The notes under the pieces are model-generated. The model saw nothing but the letters and a program-made list of their open reading frames with translations. It was not told the DNA's origin and did not search any database. 64,000 nt of DNA from Desulfoglaeba alkanexedens ALDC. Its GTDB lineage: Bacteria > Desulfobacterota > Syntrophobacteria > Syntrophobacterales > DSM-9756. Each line of letters begins with the position of its first letter. Position 1 is the stretch's first letter. The position numbers and the translations under genes are program-made. Below, in pieces: positions 27,003 through 36,893 of this stretch. The DNA is taken from contig NZ_CP040098.1 in assembly GCF_005377625.1 (NCBI RefSeq), positions 2,287,501 through 2,351,500 on the forward strand, written 5' to 3'.

Positions 27003-27659
27003 ATGGTTCAGGTAAAAATCTGCGGGATCACCCGCGTGGACGAGGCTCTGCTATGCGCCCGCTGGGGCGCTCATGCCGTGGGCTGCGTGTTCCATCCGCC
27101 AAGCCCTCGGTTCGTGTCCGACCTACGAGCCGCTGAAATCGCGGCGAGCCTTCCCGCCGGCGTTTCGGCCGTGGGGGTCTTCTGCGACGCGGACTATGAG
27201 GCCGTCATGCGGCGGGTGGAACGATGCGGCATCCGCGTGGTGCAGCTCCACGGTGCCGAATCACCGGACCTGGTCCGGCGGCTCCAGGCCCAAGGCGTTT
27301 CGGTGATCAAGACCCTTTTTCTGAACCGGCCGCCGACCTTTTCCGACGCCGAAGTCTATGGCTGCGCCTCAGCCTTCCTTGCGGAATGCGCCGGCGGATC
27401 GCTCCCCGGCGGAAACGCGATCGCTTGGGACTGGAACGCCGCTCGCCGGATGCTCGGCGACCGCCCGCTGGTGATCGCCGGCGGTCTCAACCCGGAAAAC
27501 GTGGGCCGGGTCGTCGAGGAAGCTCAGCCCGATGCGGTGGACGTCAGTTCCGGCGTCGAAAGTGCGCCCGGCCGAAAGGACCCGGAAAAAGTCAAACGCT
27601 TCCTGGAAACGGTGGCTTCGTGTGAGCCCCCCAGAGCGACAAGGAGGATTTTCTCATGA
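27003..27659 (+). CDS. trpF: Phosphoribosylanthranilate isomerase
   Basis: TrpF isomerises PRA to CdRP. The 218-aa protein starts [15 protein letters not shown], where Cys7 is the catalytic cysteine. It has [19 protein letters not shown], the catalytic Asp in WDWNAARRM, and [11 protein letters not shown] with DVSSGVE. The stop codon overlaps the trpB start by 4 bp (ATGA). Confidence 0.95.
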   Translation: MVQVKICGITRVDEALLCARWGAHAVGCVFHPPSPRFVSDLRAAEIAASLPAGVSAVGVFCDADYEAVMRRVERCGIRVVQLHGAESPDLVRRLQAQGVSVIKTLFLNRPPTFSDAEVYGCASAFLAECAGGSLPGGNAIAWDWNAARRMLGDRPLVIAGGLNPENVGRVVEEAQPDAVDVSSGVESAPGRKDPEKVKRFLETVASCEPPRATRRIFS

Positions 27660-28873
27660 CGACGGCAGCGACATACGGCCCCTTGCCTGATCGACGGGGC
27701 CATTTCGGCCCGTACGGCGGGCAATACGTGGCGGAAACCCTTATGCCCGCTCTCCTGGAACTGGAAGCGGCCTACCGTGAGGCCAAGGGGGATCCGGCCT
27801 TCCAGGCGTCTTTCCAGGAACTCCTGGCTCAGTATGCCGGGCGCCCCACTCCGCTTTTTTCCGCCAGGCGGCTGACGGCATCGGCCGGAGGAGCCAAGAT
27901 CTATCTGAAACGCGAAGACTTGGCCCACACCGGGGCCCATAAGATCAACAACACCCTGGGTCAGGTGCTCCTCGCCGATTGGATGGGCAAGCGGAAAGTC
28001 ATCGCGGAAACAGGCGCCGGCCAGCACGGGGTGGCCACAGCCACGGCCGCTGCGCTTTTCGGCATGGAATGCAAGATCTTCATGGGAACCGAAGACGTGC
28101 GGCGCCAGGCTCCCAACGTGCAGCGTATGCGGCTTCTTGGAGCGGAAGTGGTTCCGGTGGCTTCCGGCACGGGTACCCTCAAGGACGCCATGAACGAAGC
28201 CATGCGCTATTGGGTGGGGGCGGTCCGGGACACCTTCTATGTGATCGGTTCGGTGGCCGGCCCGCATCCCTATCCCATGATGGTTCGGGACTTCCAGCGC
28301 GTGATCGGGGACGAAACCCGCCGGCAGATCCTGGATCGGGAAGGGCGCCTTCCGGATGTCCTGATCGCCTGCGTGGGCGGCGGGAGCAACGCCATGGGGT
28401 TGTTTTATCCCTTTCTGGACGATCCTGTTGAAATGATCGGAGTGGAAGCGGCCGGACACGGCATCGAATCCGGAAAACACGCGGCAACCCTGGGTGCGGG
28501 GACCGTGGGCGTGCTCCACGGTTCCAAATCCTATCTACTTCAAGATTCCGGCGGCCAAATCCAGGAAGCCCATTCCATATCGGCGGGTCTCGACTACCCC
28601 GGCGTCGGCCCCGAACATGCCCTTTTGAAAGAACAGGGGCGGGCCCGGTACGAATCGATCCGGGACGGCGAAGCCTTGGACGCCTTCTCGAAACTTTCAA
28701 GACTGGAGGGCATCATCCCGGCACTGGAAAGCGCTCACGCCGTGGCGTGGGCTCTGAAGGAAGCCGCCCGGAGGCCAGCCGACCAGGTGATCGTCGTGAA
28801 CCTTTCCGGCCGCGGGGACAAGGATCTGGCCATCGTGGCCGCCGCTCTTGAAATGCCTGACACAAAGGACTGA
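27656..28873 (+). CDS. trpB: Tryptophan synthase beta chain
   Basis: TrpB condenses indole with serine using PLP. The 405-aa TrpB1-type enzyme has the PLP lysine in [32 protein letters not shown], the phosphate loop GGGSNAMG, and [10 protein letters not shown] in the COMM/communication region. It overlaps trpF by 4 bp and is followed by trpA after about 105 bp. Confidence 0.96.
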   Translation: MTTAATYGPLPDRRGHFGPYGGQYVAETLMPALLELEAAYREAKGDPAFQASFQELLAQYAGRPTPLFSARRLTASAGGAKIYLKREDLAHTGAHKINNTLGQVLLADWMGKRKVIAETGAGQHGVATATAAALFGMECKIFMGTEDVRRQAPNVQRMRLLGAEVVPVASGTGTLKDAMNEAMRYWVGAVRDTFYVIGSVAGPHPYPMMVRDFQRVIGDETRRQILDREGRLPDVLIACVGGGSNAMGLFYPFLDDPVEMIGVEAAGHGIESGKHAATLGAGTVGVLHGSKSYLLQDSGGQIQEAHSISAGLDYPGVGPEHALLKEQGRARYESIRDGEALDAFSKLSRLEGIIPALESAHAVAWALKEAARRPADQVIVVNLSGRGDKDLAIVAAALEMPDTKD

Positions 28874-28978
28874 AGCGGTTGGAACATGACTCCGGATGCT
28901 TCCGGCGGCCCGTCCGGCCCGCTCACGGCGGCGGTTAACGATTCAGCTGATTCACCCATCTATCGAGGAACGATTCTT

Positions 28979-29782
28979 ATGAGCCGCATCCAAGAGACGT
29001 TTGGACAACTGATGGCAAGACACGAAAAGGCCCTGGTGGCTTTTGTCACGGCGGGCGACCCCGACCCCGCCCGCTCGCTCGAGGTCATTGAAGCGCTCTG
29101 CGACGCCGGGGTGGACATCCTGGAACTGGGAGTGCCGTTTTCAGATCCTACGGCGGACGGCCCCGTCATTCAACGATCTTCCGGGCGAGCCCTTGCCGCC
29201 GGCATGACCCTCGCCCGCGTTCTTGAAATGACCGAAAAGATCCGCCGCTTCTCCCAAGTTCCCATCGTGCTTTTCAGCTACTACAATCCGATCCTGGCCT
29301 ACGGGCTCGACCGGTTTTACCGGGAGGCCGTCGCTTCCGGTGCGGATGGCGTGTTGGTGGTGGACCTGCCGCCCGAAGAATCGGACGAGATGACGTCGCG
29401 ATGGGAGGGAAACGCGCTGGATGTTATCCGACTGGTGGCGCCCACAACACCCATGGAACGCATGAAGCGCATCGCCGCGGAGGCCTCCGGCTTCCTTTAC
29501 CTGGTTTCCATGACGGGCGTGACGGGAAGCGGGGGACTTGACCTGGACGAAGTGTCGGAGGTGGCCGGGTGCCTCCGATCGGTTTCTCCACTTCCCATCT
29601 GCGTGGGGTTCGGCATCTCCACGCCGGAACAGACCGCCCGTGTGGCCGGAATGGCCGACGGCGTGGTGGTGGGAAGCGCCTTCGAACGAGTGATAGAAGA
29701 CAACCTGGACGACCCGAATCTGGCGGGCCGGGTGGGTACCTTCGCGGGGGCGCTCAAGGAAGCCACCCGTCTTGTGGGATGA
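28979..29782 (+). CDS. trpA: Tryptophan synthase alpha chain
   Basis: TrpA cleaves indole-3-glycerol phosphate to give indole to TrpB. The 267-aa barrel has the catalytic Glu in [16 protein letters not shown] (that Asp is also catalytic), [10 protein letters not shown], and GFGISTPEQ at the phosphate site. ATG 28979 with GAGGA upstream is preferred; a frame beginning at 28886 has no family support. It is the last gene of the operon. Confidence 0.95.
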   Translation: MSRIQETFGQLMARHEKALVAFVTAGDPDPARSLEVIEALCDAGVDILELGVPFSDPTADGPVIQRSSGRALAAGMTLARVLEMTEKIRRFSQVPIVLFSYYNPILAYGLDRFYREAVASGADGVLVVDLPPEESDEMTSRWEGNALDVIRLVAPTTPMERMKRIAAEASGFLYLVSMTGVTGSGGLDLDEVSEVAGCLRSVSPLPICVGFGISTPEQTARVAGMADGVVVGSAFERVIEDNLDDPNLAGRVGTFAGALKEATRLVG

Positions 29783-29870
29783 GCGGAAAAATTTCCGGAG
29801 CATAACGCACCGACCCCTGGCGCCGCCTGTGGCTCACGCGGCGGGCCTCCGGAGCGTCCGACCATCTCCC

Positions 29871-30210
29871 AAGAGGCTTTCTGCAAATACCCTTCACCCT
29901 TCTGAGGACGGGGTGTCCGTTTTTCTTCCACCTTGTTCCCAAGCTGGAGCTTGGGAACAAGGTGGAATTCTATTTCCCCTCCCCCTGTGAGGACCTGACG
30001 ACTTCACTCCCGATCGCCTGTTAACGGAACAAGGTGGAATTCTATTTCCCCTCCCCTTGTGGGAGGGGACTAAGGGGAGGGGGAGAGGGGGATTTTTTGA
30101 CTTTCCCCTCGTTCCCAAAAGCTCTGGCTTGGGAACGGTCTCATGGGAATCGAAGCTGGAGCTTCTGCACAGTTGTGTTCCCAAGCTGGAGCTTGGGAAC
30201 AAGGTGGAAC
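29871..30210. repeat. Repeat-rich gap after the trp operon (REP cluster E)
   Basis: 29871-29926 is an inverted, shortened copy of the 77-bp repeat. Perfect REP 24-mers lie at 29935-29958 and 30177-30200, an imperfect one at about 30111-30135, and the C-rich palindrome at about 30045-30090. No gene is supported between trpA and the convergent gene at 30222. Confidence 0.85.
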
Positions 30211-30221
30211 CGGGCCGGCGC

Positions 30222-31589
30222 CTAAGGGGTTCCGCTGCGATGGGAAAGGCCATCCGCCCATGCTTGGACCGGCATCCAGCGACGCAGGGCGTTCAGGAGC
30301 ATGGCATCGAGGGTGTCGAAAATCCGGCGGCTGAATCCTCCGTGGCTCATCCCTGAGCCGAAAAGCCGTGCGCGGAGGGCGTCCACGGTGGGGTTGACAC
30401 TCTGGAGTTTGGAAAGATTCGCGTTTTGCCCCGCCGCCTTTTCTTCCAAGAGGAGTCGTTTCGCTTCCTGACAGAAATCGGCCACATCCCGCTGGATCTG
30501 CACCGCCGGTTTTCGCCAGGCGTCCACGGGCTTATCCGAAAGGTCCAGACTGCTGATTTCGCGGCAGAGAAACCGAAGCGACACGGCAAGGGTTCCGTAT
30601 TCCAAGCCGCGGATGCCGCGCTGCCACTGGAGGAGCCAAGATCGGCGCCAGCTCCAGAGGAGGTTTTCTTCGCCGAAGCGGATGAGTTCTTCGGCTTCGC
30701 GGTGAGCCGCTTCGAGCCGTTCCAGGGTTTCACGGCAAGGGCGGGCGGTTTCGGGGAAGGCGTCCGGTTCGGCGGCGTATTGCCCCGGGTTTTTCAAAGG
30801 GAGGTGTGCCGCCGCTTGTTGGTCGAGGTATTGGAGTAGGTTCGCGAAGAGGCGGTTTCCCCAGAGATCTCCGGGGGTTTCCAGGTGAGGATACGAAAGG
30901 ACCAGGCGGCCTTTGCCGCGTTCGACCTCGATCACGGCCGGGTGCCCCAAAATCCGCCGGGGATCCAGGTTGATCCCGTAGCTCTTTTCCCACACTTCCC
31001 AACGGGTTTTGGAATCGCGGCAGGCGTCGATGGGAAGGTCCGCCACCCGGAAGTCGCGACCCGGTCGCTCGTAGACCGCGAGGGTGCCACAGGCCGCCGC
31101 CGATGGATTCCGGAACTGGGACGGCCACCAGATGGAAACCGGAAGCGATGGGGGCAGGTCCTGCCAGGCGGAGTGGTCGGTTCGACCGCGGATGATGACT
31201 TCGCCGCTCGCGTTCGGGAGGCGTTCCGAGAGCGGCAATCGTTCCAGAGGCACCAGTCCCAGCGACGGCGGGCTCGCCAGCGCCAGTCCCGCGCCGCCGC
31301 AAAAACCCAGGTAGCTGCCTCCGCCGTCAACGAAACGCGCGACGGCCGTTCGGCCTTGCCGGCCCAGAGCCTTGACCTTGTGGGCGGCCCAGCCGCCGGG
31401 AACGATGAGCACGCGGAAGTCGCCGAGCGCTCCCGAAGCGATCTCTTGGGCGCTCAAGACCCGAAACGGCACATCGAGCGATTTCAGGGTTTCGACGCAG
31501 ATCAAACCCCAGACCAGCGACTGGTCCCATAAAAGGCCTGCGGGAAAGGGGATGTGAGAGCGGCTGTCCGGGCGGCCTTCCTCTGTCAC
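30222..31589 (-). CDS. BPL_N domain (class I amidotransferase-like) protein
   Basis: The N-terminal part of this 455-aa protein matches the BPL_N family, a class I amidotransferase-like fold named from biotin-protein ligases. It has VLIVPGGWAAHK and a nucleophile-elbow Cys in YLGFCGGAGLAL near residue 97. The C-terminal 200 residues are helical and of unknown role. No biotin ligase domain is attached. It overlaps the CoA-disulfide reductase gene by 4 bp (ATGA), so it belongs to that operon. Its substrate is unknown. Confidence 0.75.
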   Translation of the reverse strand: MTEEGRPDSRSHIPFPAGLLWDQSLVWGLICVETLKSLDVPFRVLSAQEIASGALGDFRVLIVPGGWAAHKVKALGRQGRTAVARFVDGGGSYLGFCGGAGLALASPPSLGLVPLERLPLSERLPNASGEVIIRGRTDHSAWQDLPPSLPVSIWWPSQFRNPSAAACGTLAVYERPGRDFRVADLPIDACRDSKTRWEVWEKSYGINLDPRRILGHPAVIEVERGKGRLVLSYPHLETPGDLWGNRLFANLLQYLDQQAAAHLPLKNPGQYAAEPDAFPETARPCRETLERLEAAHREAEELIRFGEENLLWSWRRSWLLQWQRGIRGLEYGTLAVSLRFLCREISSLDLSDKPVDAWRKPAVQIQRDVADFCQEAKRLLLEEKAAGQNANLSKLQSVNPTVDALRARLFGSGMSHGGFSRRIFDTLDAMLLNALRRWMPVQAWADGLSHRSGTP

Positions 31590-33328
31590 GGGGTACCTTT
31601 GTCTTCGCCTTCGATCTGAATAAAGCCGGCATCCTTGAGCGTCGCGATCCCGCCCTGCAGGCTCGCCGCATCTTCATGGCCTGCTTTTCGAAGCTGCAGC
31701 AGGGCTTGATAGGATCGAACACCGGTATTGCACACCACGATCAGCCGCTTGCCTTGCGGGACGGCCTCCAGCCGCCGGTCCAGGGTTTCCTGAGGGATGT
31801 TGATCCACCGGTCGCCGAAGCGTGCAACGAACGGGGCGGCGTCCTGCGGCCCCCGCACGTCCAGACAGACCACGTCGTCACAGGGTTCGGAAAGAAAGCA
31901 TTTTTCGAATTCTTCCAAGTCCATGGTTCGGTTGAAGCCGTCCAGGATGTTTTCCGCGGTGTTGGCCACGGCGTTCAAAATGTCCATGGCCGAAGCGTAG
32001 GGCGGCGAGTAGGCCAGTTCTACATTGGACAGGTCTTCGATGGTCGCTTTTTGAGGCAGCATGGCCGCCACTGTGTCGATTCGGGCGACCACCGCATCGC
32101 CGTTTTTCCCGATCCCCTGGATGCCGAGAATCCGGCGTGTTTTACGGTCGAAGATCAAATCCAGGGTCATGAGCTCGCGGCTGGGATAGAAATGGGCCCG
32201 ATCGGTCTGAACCACCAGGGCGTGGTCCGCATCGAAACCTTCTTTCCGCGCGGCCCGCAACGTGAGTCCCGCAGCGGCCACCGTTGTTTCGAAGATCTTC
32301 ACCACAAAACTCCCCACGGAGCCTTCGAAAACCGCCGATCCTCCCGCGATGTTGGTCCCGATGATCCGTCCTTGGCGGTTGGCCAGCGATCCTTGAGGGA
32401 AATAGAACGGTTTCCCCGTGATCCGGTGTAGGACTTCGATGCAGTCGCCTCCCGCGTAGATGTCGGGATCCGATGTCTGGAGCTTTCCGTTCACCAGGAT
32501 GCCGCCTCGAAGCGAAACCAGGAGTCCCGCGTCGGCGGCCAGGCGGGAATTGGGGCGGACGCCCACGGCGGTGATCACCAGGTCGGTTTCCAGGGTGCGT
32601 GCCGACGTCTTCACCCGGAGCGGGTGGTCTCCGTCTGATGTCGCGATTTCCTGGACGGTTTCGCCGCAGTGAAAGGTGACGCCGTGTTCTTCCATGTGCC
32701 TTTGGACCATGCGGGCAAAGTCGGGGTCCAAAGCGCCCGGAAGCACCTGGTCGGCGATTTCGACCACCGTGGCTTCCACGCCCCAAAGATCTGTGAGCGC
32801 TTCGGCCATTTCGCAGCCGATGGCGCCCGCTCCCACGATCACCGCCCGGTCCACGCCGCCCTGGGCGATTCGGTCTTTCACGGCCTTTGCGGCATGCAGG
32901 TCCGTCACCGCCGTGACCCCCGGGAGATCGGCCCCGGGAACCGGAAGCCGGTTGGGGACGCTGCCGGTGGCGAGCACCAACGTGTCGTAAGCCAGGTCTT
33001 CTTCCTTTCCGGTATCCAGGTCCCGGAGTCGCACTGCTTTGGCTTTACGGTCGATGGAAACCGCTTCGGTTCGCGTGCGGACGTGGACGCCCTTGGCGTC
33101 CCGGAAAAACTCTGGCGTCCGAAGCATGTGAAAACTGGTCTTCATAAGTTCCGACAGGTCGGTCACTTCGCCCGAAATGTAATAGGGTATGCCGCAGCCG
33201 CCGTAAGAAATGAATTCGTCCCGGTCGACCATCACCACGTCCCAATCCGGTTGGAGCCGCTTGATGCGGCAGGCGGCCTTGGGTCCGAGAGCCACGGCTC
33301 CGATGATTACCACTCGCTTGGTGTCCAT
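31586..33328 (-). CDS. CoA-disulfide / persulfide reductase with C-terminal rhodanese domain
   Basis: This 580-aa flavoprotein resembles CoADR-Rhd enzymes (Npsr/Cdr type), which reduce CoA persulfide, CoA disulfide or polysulfide with NAD(P)H. Cys45 in SYGGCGIPYY is the single active-site cysteine. NAD(P) binding is at AVIVGAGAIGCEMAE, the FAD site at IYAGGDCIEV, and the dimerisation domain follows. From about residue 475 a rhodanese domain carries a Cys in VVCNTGVRSYQA. The first nucleotide-binding loop is unusual (GAVALGP). It is co-transcribed with a zinc-ribbon protein and a metallo-hydrolase. Confidence 0.9.
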   Translation of the reverse strand: MDTKRVVIIGAVALGPKAACRIKRLQPDWDVVMVDRDEFISYGGCGIPYYISGEVTDLSELMKTSFHMLRTPEFFRDAKGVHVRTRTEAVSIDRKAKAVRLRDLDTGKEEDLAYDTLVLATGSVPNRLPVPGADLPGVTAVTDLHAAKAVKDRIAQGGVDRAVIVGAGAIGCEMAEALTDLWGVEATVVEIADQVLPGALDPDFARMVQRHMEEHGVTFHCGETVQEIATSDGDHPLRVKTSARTLETDLVITAVGVRPNSRLAADAGLLVSLRGGILVNGKLQTSDPDIYAGGDCIEVLHRITGKPFYFPQGSLANRQGRIIGTNIAGGSAVFEGSVGSFVVKIFETTVAAAGLTLRAARKEGFDADHALVVQTDRAHFYPSRELMTLDLIFDRKTRRILGIQGIGKNGDAVVARIDTVAAMLPQKATIEDLSNVELAYSPPYASAMDILNAVANTAENILDGFNRTMDLEEFEKCFLSEPCDDVVCLDVRGPQDAAPFVARFGDRWINIPQETLDRRLEAVPQGKRLIVVCNTGVRSYQALLQLRKAGHEDAASLQGGIATLKDAGFIQIEGEDKGTP

Positions 33329-33380
33329 GAGAGCATTTCCTTTTCTGAATGTGCGCCGCGCAGACAAGGCGGTCGACGCG

Positions 33381-33620
33381 TCAATCGTTTCCGAAGCCCC
33401 GAACGGCGCCGCAGTCGGGGCAGGTCCACGTTATGCCGTTACAGGTCATCCCCCACAAGTTTTCTTCCATGCAGTACGGGCATATCATGAAGCCGCACGG
33501 ACATGTCCAGCAGAAAGGCTGCGGCCGGCCGCATATGGTGCAGACGTATTCATGCTTCCTTCGGCGCCGATGCCTCGAGGTTTCAGGCGTGCGCGATTCC
33601 ATCCCACCGTCCGTGCTCAT
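33381..33620 (-). CDS. Small zinc-ribbon protein
   Basis: This 79-aa protein has cysteine pairs CTIC, CWTC/CPC, CPYC and CPDC, enough for two zinc sites of zinc-ribbon type. Its start overlaps the stop of the upstream metallo-hydrolase by 4 bp, and the CoA-disulfide reductase gene follows after 52 bp. A role in the same sulfur-related pathway is an inference from position only. Confidence 0.75.
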   Translation of the reverse strand: MSTDGGMESRTPETSRHRRRRKHEYVCTICGRPQPFCWTCPCGFMICPYCMEENLWGMTCNGITWTCPDCGAVRGFGND

Positions 33621-34333
33621 GCGGGAATCCTCTTCCGCCTCCCGACGCTCAGATCATGCAGCGGGATCAGAATGTCGGCCATCTGCCGGATTTTCTGAGC
33701 ACTGTCGTAAGCGGCGATGGCGTCCGTATGCACGCCGGGCGCTACCGCCGGACCGGTTTCCGGAAAGTTCTTGGCGTTACAGCAGAATCCCGTGATGATC
33801 GCCCGTCCCGCTCTGGTGTTTACGGAAACGGACTGGCCTCCCGGCGTGTGCCCCGGAGTGAAAATCAGGTCGATACCCTCTCGCAGGGATACGTCCCCGT
33901 CGACGACTTCCACCTTCAATCCGTCCAGAAGATCCGGATAGTAGCGGTGATCGATGGGGTGTGGGTTCTTGAAGAATTCGTATTCCTTTTCCTGAACCAA
34001 GATGGTCGCGTTGGAGCATTGATAGTCGTTTTCGCAATGATCGTTATGAAGGTGGGTGTGGATGATGAGGTCGATGTCTTCGGGCTTGAGGCCCACCGTC
34101 GCCAAGGCGTCTTCGAATGCCAAGATTTCCAGCCCGTTTTCCCGGGCCACCTCGTCGGGCACCATGAACTGCTCGAGGCCCGTGTCCACCAGGATCGTTT
34201 CATCGCCGCCTTCAAGGTAGAAGGCGTAGCTCGGAATCCAGATGCGTTTGCCGTAGTCTCGGAGGTAGGTCATGATGCCCTGGTCCGTCTCGTTGGCTCC
34301 GATGGTGAGCGGTCGAATGACATATTCGCGCAT
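33617..34333 (-). CDS. Metallo-beta-lactamase-fold hydrolase (AHL-lactonase-like)
   Basis: This 238-aa protein has the HTHLHNDHCEN motif (HxHxDH), the PGHTPGGQS His and a C-terminal PLHDLSVG His, so both metal sites are present. The arrangement resembles N-acyl homoserine lactonases and related lactonases. In an operon with a CoA-persulfide-type reductase, a thioester or lactone substrate is equally likely. It is the first gene of a four-gene minus-strand operon. Confidence 0.85.
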   Translation of the reverse strand: MREYVIRPLTIGANETDQGIMTYLRDYGKRIWIPSYAFYLEGGDETILVDTGLEQFMVPDEVARENGLEILAFEDALATVGLKPEDIDLIIHTHLHNDHCENDYQCSNATILVQEKEYEFFKNPHPIDHRYYPDLLDGLKVEVVDGDVSLREGIDLIFTPGHTPGGQSVSVNTRAGRAIITGFCCNAKNFPETGPAVAPGVHTDAIAAYDSAQKIRQMADILIPLHDLSVGRRKRIPA

Positions 34334-34602
34334 ATCGTTTCCTTTCGTTCGCGGGAACGGGTCGTCGATCCGGACGGGAATCTGAACGCATCTCGGTGCT
34401 AAAACATTCCAACGGTGATTTCAAGTCTCCCGAACCGCTCCCCTTGAAAAAGCTTGCAGGAGCCGGCTTGTTGAAAAAGCTTGTAGGAGCCGGCTTGCCG
34501 GCGATCCACAAGACCGCCGGTCGCGGCCAAGGCCGTTCCTGCAACACTGCAGTTGCTTTCCGCGGCAGGCATCCTGGATGGCCTTGGAACTTTCATGGGG
34601 CT
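34334..34602. repeat. Intergenic region with REP-like motifs
   Basis: Two tandem copies of the TAGGAGCCGGCTTG motif lie at about 34456-34470 and 34483-34506, each preceded by AAAAAGCTTG. No gene is supported. Confidence 0.7.
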
Positions 34603-36015
34603 TCAGCCGCCGCCTTGGTCCGCCTTCTTTCGTTCCAACAGCCAATCGATGATTTTGTTGGGGTCCGGAGGCGGAAGTTCTCTTTCGGATTCGGCCGGGA
34701 ATGTGAAGACTTCGGCTGATTGCCTTGGCGCGCGGTTTTCCGATTCCATTTGGTGCCCGATACCCGCGTCTCCACCGCTCCATCCCAAGAAAGGCGGGTT
34801 CGGCCAAGATTCGAAAGGGAAACGGTCGGCGCCGTCCAGTCCGAGCACGGATTTTGGGTTCGCAGGGTCTGCAGGTGGGGGCGAAGCGGAAGGGGGCTCC
34901 GCCGTTTCGAAGGTTTTGGGAAAGATGTGTGGGGATGACGGGCCGACCTTCGCCGGGGGTATCGGTTTTATCAGCATTGGAAGAGTGTCGTGAAGGCCGT
35001 CGCTCTGGTGTGACTCTGCCCCGGAATCAGGCACGCCAATGGCGTTCGGCTTTGCGGCGTCTTCTTGCGGCCCGATCCATTCGGCGAACCTTTCGCCGAC
35101 GAAACGTCTCCACGCCTTTCCATACGGTGACCAGAAGATCACAGCGACCGCAAGGCTTGCCAAAAGGATGGCGCTTCCCGCCGCCCACCCGAAGCGGCGC
35201 TTCCTTTTGCCTTCCAGATCGCCGATCACTTCACGGACGATCTTTGCCGAAATCGTCTTCCTGCCGTAGCCGAAACCGGTCACCAGCGCATTGTCGCAAA
35301 GGATATTGATCCTTCTCGGGATGCCCTGGGCGTATTTCACCACGAGCCTCAGGGCGCTCTTGGAAAAGAGGGGTTCGTCCTTGGTCCGTCCGGCCAGCGA
35401 CAGGCGGTGGGTGATGTAGTCGAGGCTTTCGGATGGTCTCAGGGGCTTCAGCGTGGTTCGGATGGCGATCCTTTGGCGGAGCTGTCGCAGTTCCCGCCGA
35501 GCCAGGATGGCTTCCAGTTCCGGTTGCCCGATGAGCGCGATCTGGATCAGCTTGTCTTTCGTGCTCTCCAGATTGGAAAGCATGCGGAGGTTCTCGAGTG
35601 TTTCCACCGGCATGTTCTGAGCTTCGTCGATGATGAGCACCACGTTCCAGCCGGCGCGATACTCTTCAATCAGCACGGAATGGAGATGCTGGACCATTTC
35701 GAAGGGTTCATCCGACGGTGGACTGAGCCCCAGTTCCTGATAAATGACCCTGAGGAGGCCGTGAAAGGAGACGTTGGCGTTGAACACGAGCACCGTCTTG
35801 ATGCGTTCCGGATCGTAGCGCTGTAGAAATGTACGGACGATGGTGGTCTTCCCCAGCCCCACTTCGCCGGTGACGGCGATGAAGCCTTTTCGTTGCTGGA
35901 TACCATAGATGATCGCAGCCAGCGCCTCTTTGTGGCTCGAGCCGAGAAAGAGGAAATCCGGGTCCGGGGTGATGTGGAAAGGTTCGCGGTTGAGACCGTA
36001 AAAATCCAGATACAT
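34603..36015 (-). CDS. ExeA/GspA-type AAA ATPase with membrane anchor
   Basis: This 470-aa protein starts with MYLDFYGLNREPFHITPDP, a signature of the ExeA/GspA and exosortase-associated ATPase families. Walker A is GEVGLGKTT (50-58) and Walker B is VVLIIDEAQNM. A single membrane segment lies at about 278-297 (AGSAILLASLAVAVIFW), and the roughly 170-residue C-terminal tail is Pro-rich. Homologues act in assembling secretin through peptidoglycan or in polysaccharide export. No other secretion or exosortase gene is visible in the window, so the pathway is undetermined. Confidence 0.8.
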   Translation of the reverse strand: MYLDFYGLNREPFHITPDPDFLFLGSSHKEALAAIIYGIQQRKGFIAVTGEVGLGKTTIVRTFLQRYDPERIKTVLVFNANVSFHGLLRVIYQELGLSPPSDEPFEMVQHLHSVLIEEYRAGWNVVLIIDEAQNMPVETLENLRMLSNLESTKDKLIQIALIGQPELEAILARRELRQLRQRIAIRTTLKPLRPSESLDYITHRLSLAGRTKDEPLFSKSALRLVVKYAQGIPRRINILCDNALVTGFGYGRKTISAKIVREVIGDLEGKRKRRFGWAAGSAILLASLAVAVIFWSPYGKAWRRFVGERFAEWIGPQEDAAKPNAIGVPDSGAESHQSDGLHDTLPMLIKPIPPAKVGPSSPHIFPKTFETAEPPSASPPPADPANPKSVLGLDGADRFPFESWPNPPFLGWSGGDAGIGHQMESENRAPRQSAEVFTFPAESERELPPPDPNKIIDWLLERKKADQGGG

Positions 36016-36836
36016 GCGGCGGGGTTCTCCTGGAACTTACAGGGCTCCGAACCCAAAGGCCGACCGTTCCTTCCGGCTGAATCGGTCGACCGCGGAAACC
36101 AACGTCGCTCCGGTCAAAAGAAGCCGTCCATGGCTTCGAGTACCGGGTTGCTGCCGGGCGGCGGCCCGGGCCATGTCCTGCGCCTCGAGCCACGACCACG
36201 CCCCTGCCCCGTCGTCCAAAGGTCTTCATCCACAGATTTCACCGGTGGCCACAGATTATCGGCATTTTCATCAAGCCCCTTGATTCTTTCATCTGTTCAT
36301 CAAACTGCCTCGTGCCAAGCCGCCAAGTAGGTCCATTGTTTCTGGTTCGGGACGCCTGATTCCCGACTCCTGAATCCCCCTCAATAACCCCCATGACCCC
36401 GTGGGGTCACAACGAAGCATGAAAATTCGGGATACGGGGCAGTGGGGTAGAGCCCAAAAACGTGGCACAATAACCAAGCGACATTATTGGTGAATTTTCT
36501 ATTTTCATATAAACTAGAGATAAACCGTCTGGATTCCGGCTTTCGCCGGAATGACGAAACAATTCAACCCCCGTCGTTCCGGCGAAAGGACGTTCGCGAA
36601 CCGGCCCTACACGAAAAAACGGACACGCAATCCGCAGAAAGGTGAAGGGTATTCTCAGACAGCCTCTTAGGTTGAGGTTCCGGTTCGACGTCGTGAGCGT
36701 CTACAAAGGATGCTTTGCATGATAGAATTTTCAAAAAACGTGTCAATCGCGAAATAATCTTACGGGGGTGGGCCCAGAACCACCGACCGGTAGGAGCGGC
36801 GCCCCCGGTGGGGAGCCGTATCATGGCAAAAACTCC
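36016..36836. other. Long intergenic region with several repeats
   Basis: No gene is supported. A hairpin ATTCCGGC-TTTC-GCCGGAAT lies at 36533-36552, with an imperfect second copy at about 36573-36590. A copy of the 77-bp repeat lies at 36592-36668. A weak TAGGAGC motif starts at 36790. The stretch 36470-36530 is AT-rich. Confidence 0.7.
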
Positions 36837-36865
36837 TTGCTGACCCTGGGTAAGGCGGCTAGAAT
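36837..36865 (+). promoter_or_regulatory. ispG-rel promoter
   Basis: TTGCTG (36837-36842) and TAGAAT (36860-36865) are separated by 17 bp. Transcription would begin near 36872, leaving a short leader that carries the AGGAGG before the TTG start at 36894. Confidence 0.75.
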
Positions 36866-36893
36866 ATTGTACATGCTTGCAAAGGAGGGCATT

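Noticed and set aside
28886-28978. Extended N-terminus of trpA
   Set aside because: Low-complexity residues with no family match; ATG 28979 has its own ribosome binding site.
31676-33490. Plus-strand frames opposite the CoA-disulfide reductase
   Set aside because: Antisense shadows without domains.
36016-36767. Frames in the gap before ispG
   Set aside because: No domain or ribosome binding site, and the region is composed of repeats.
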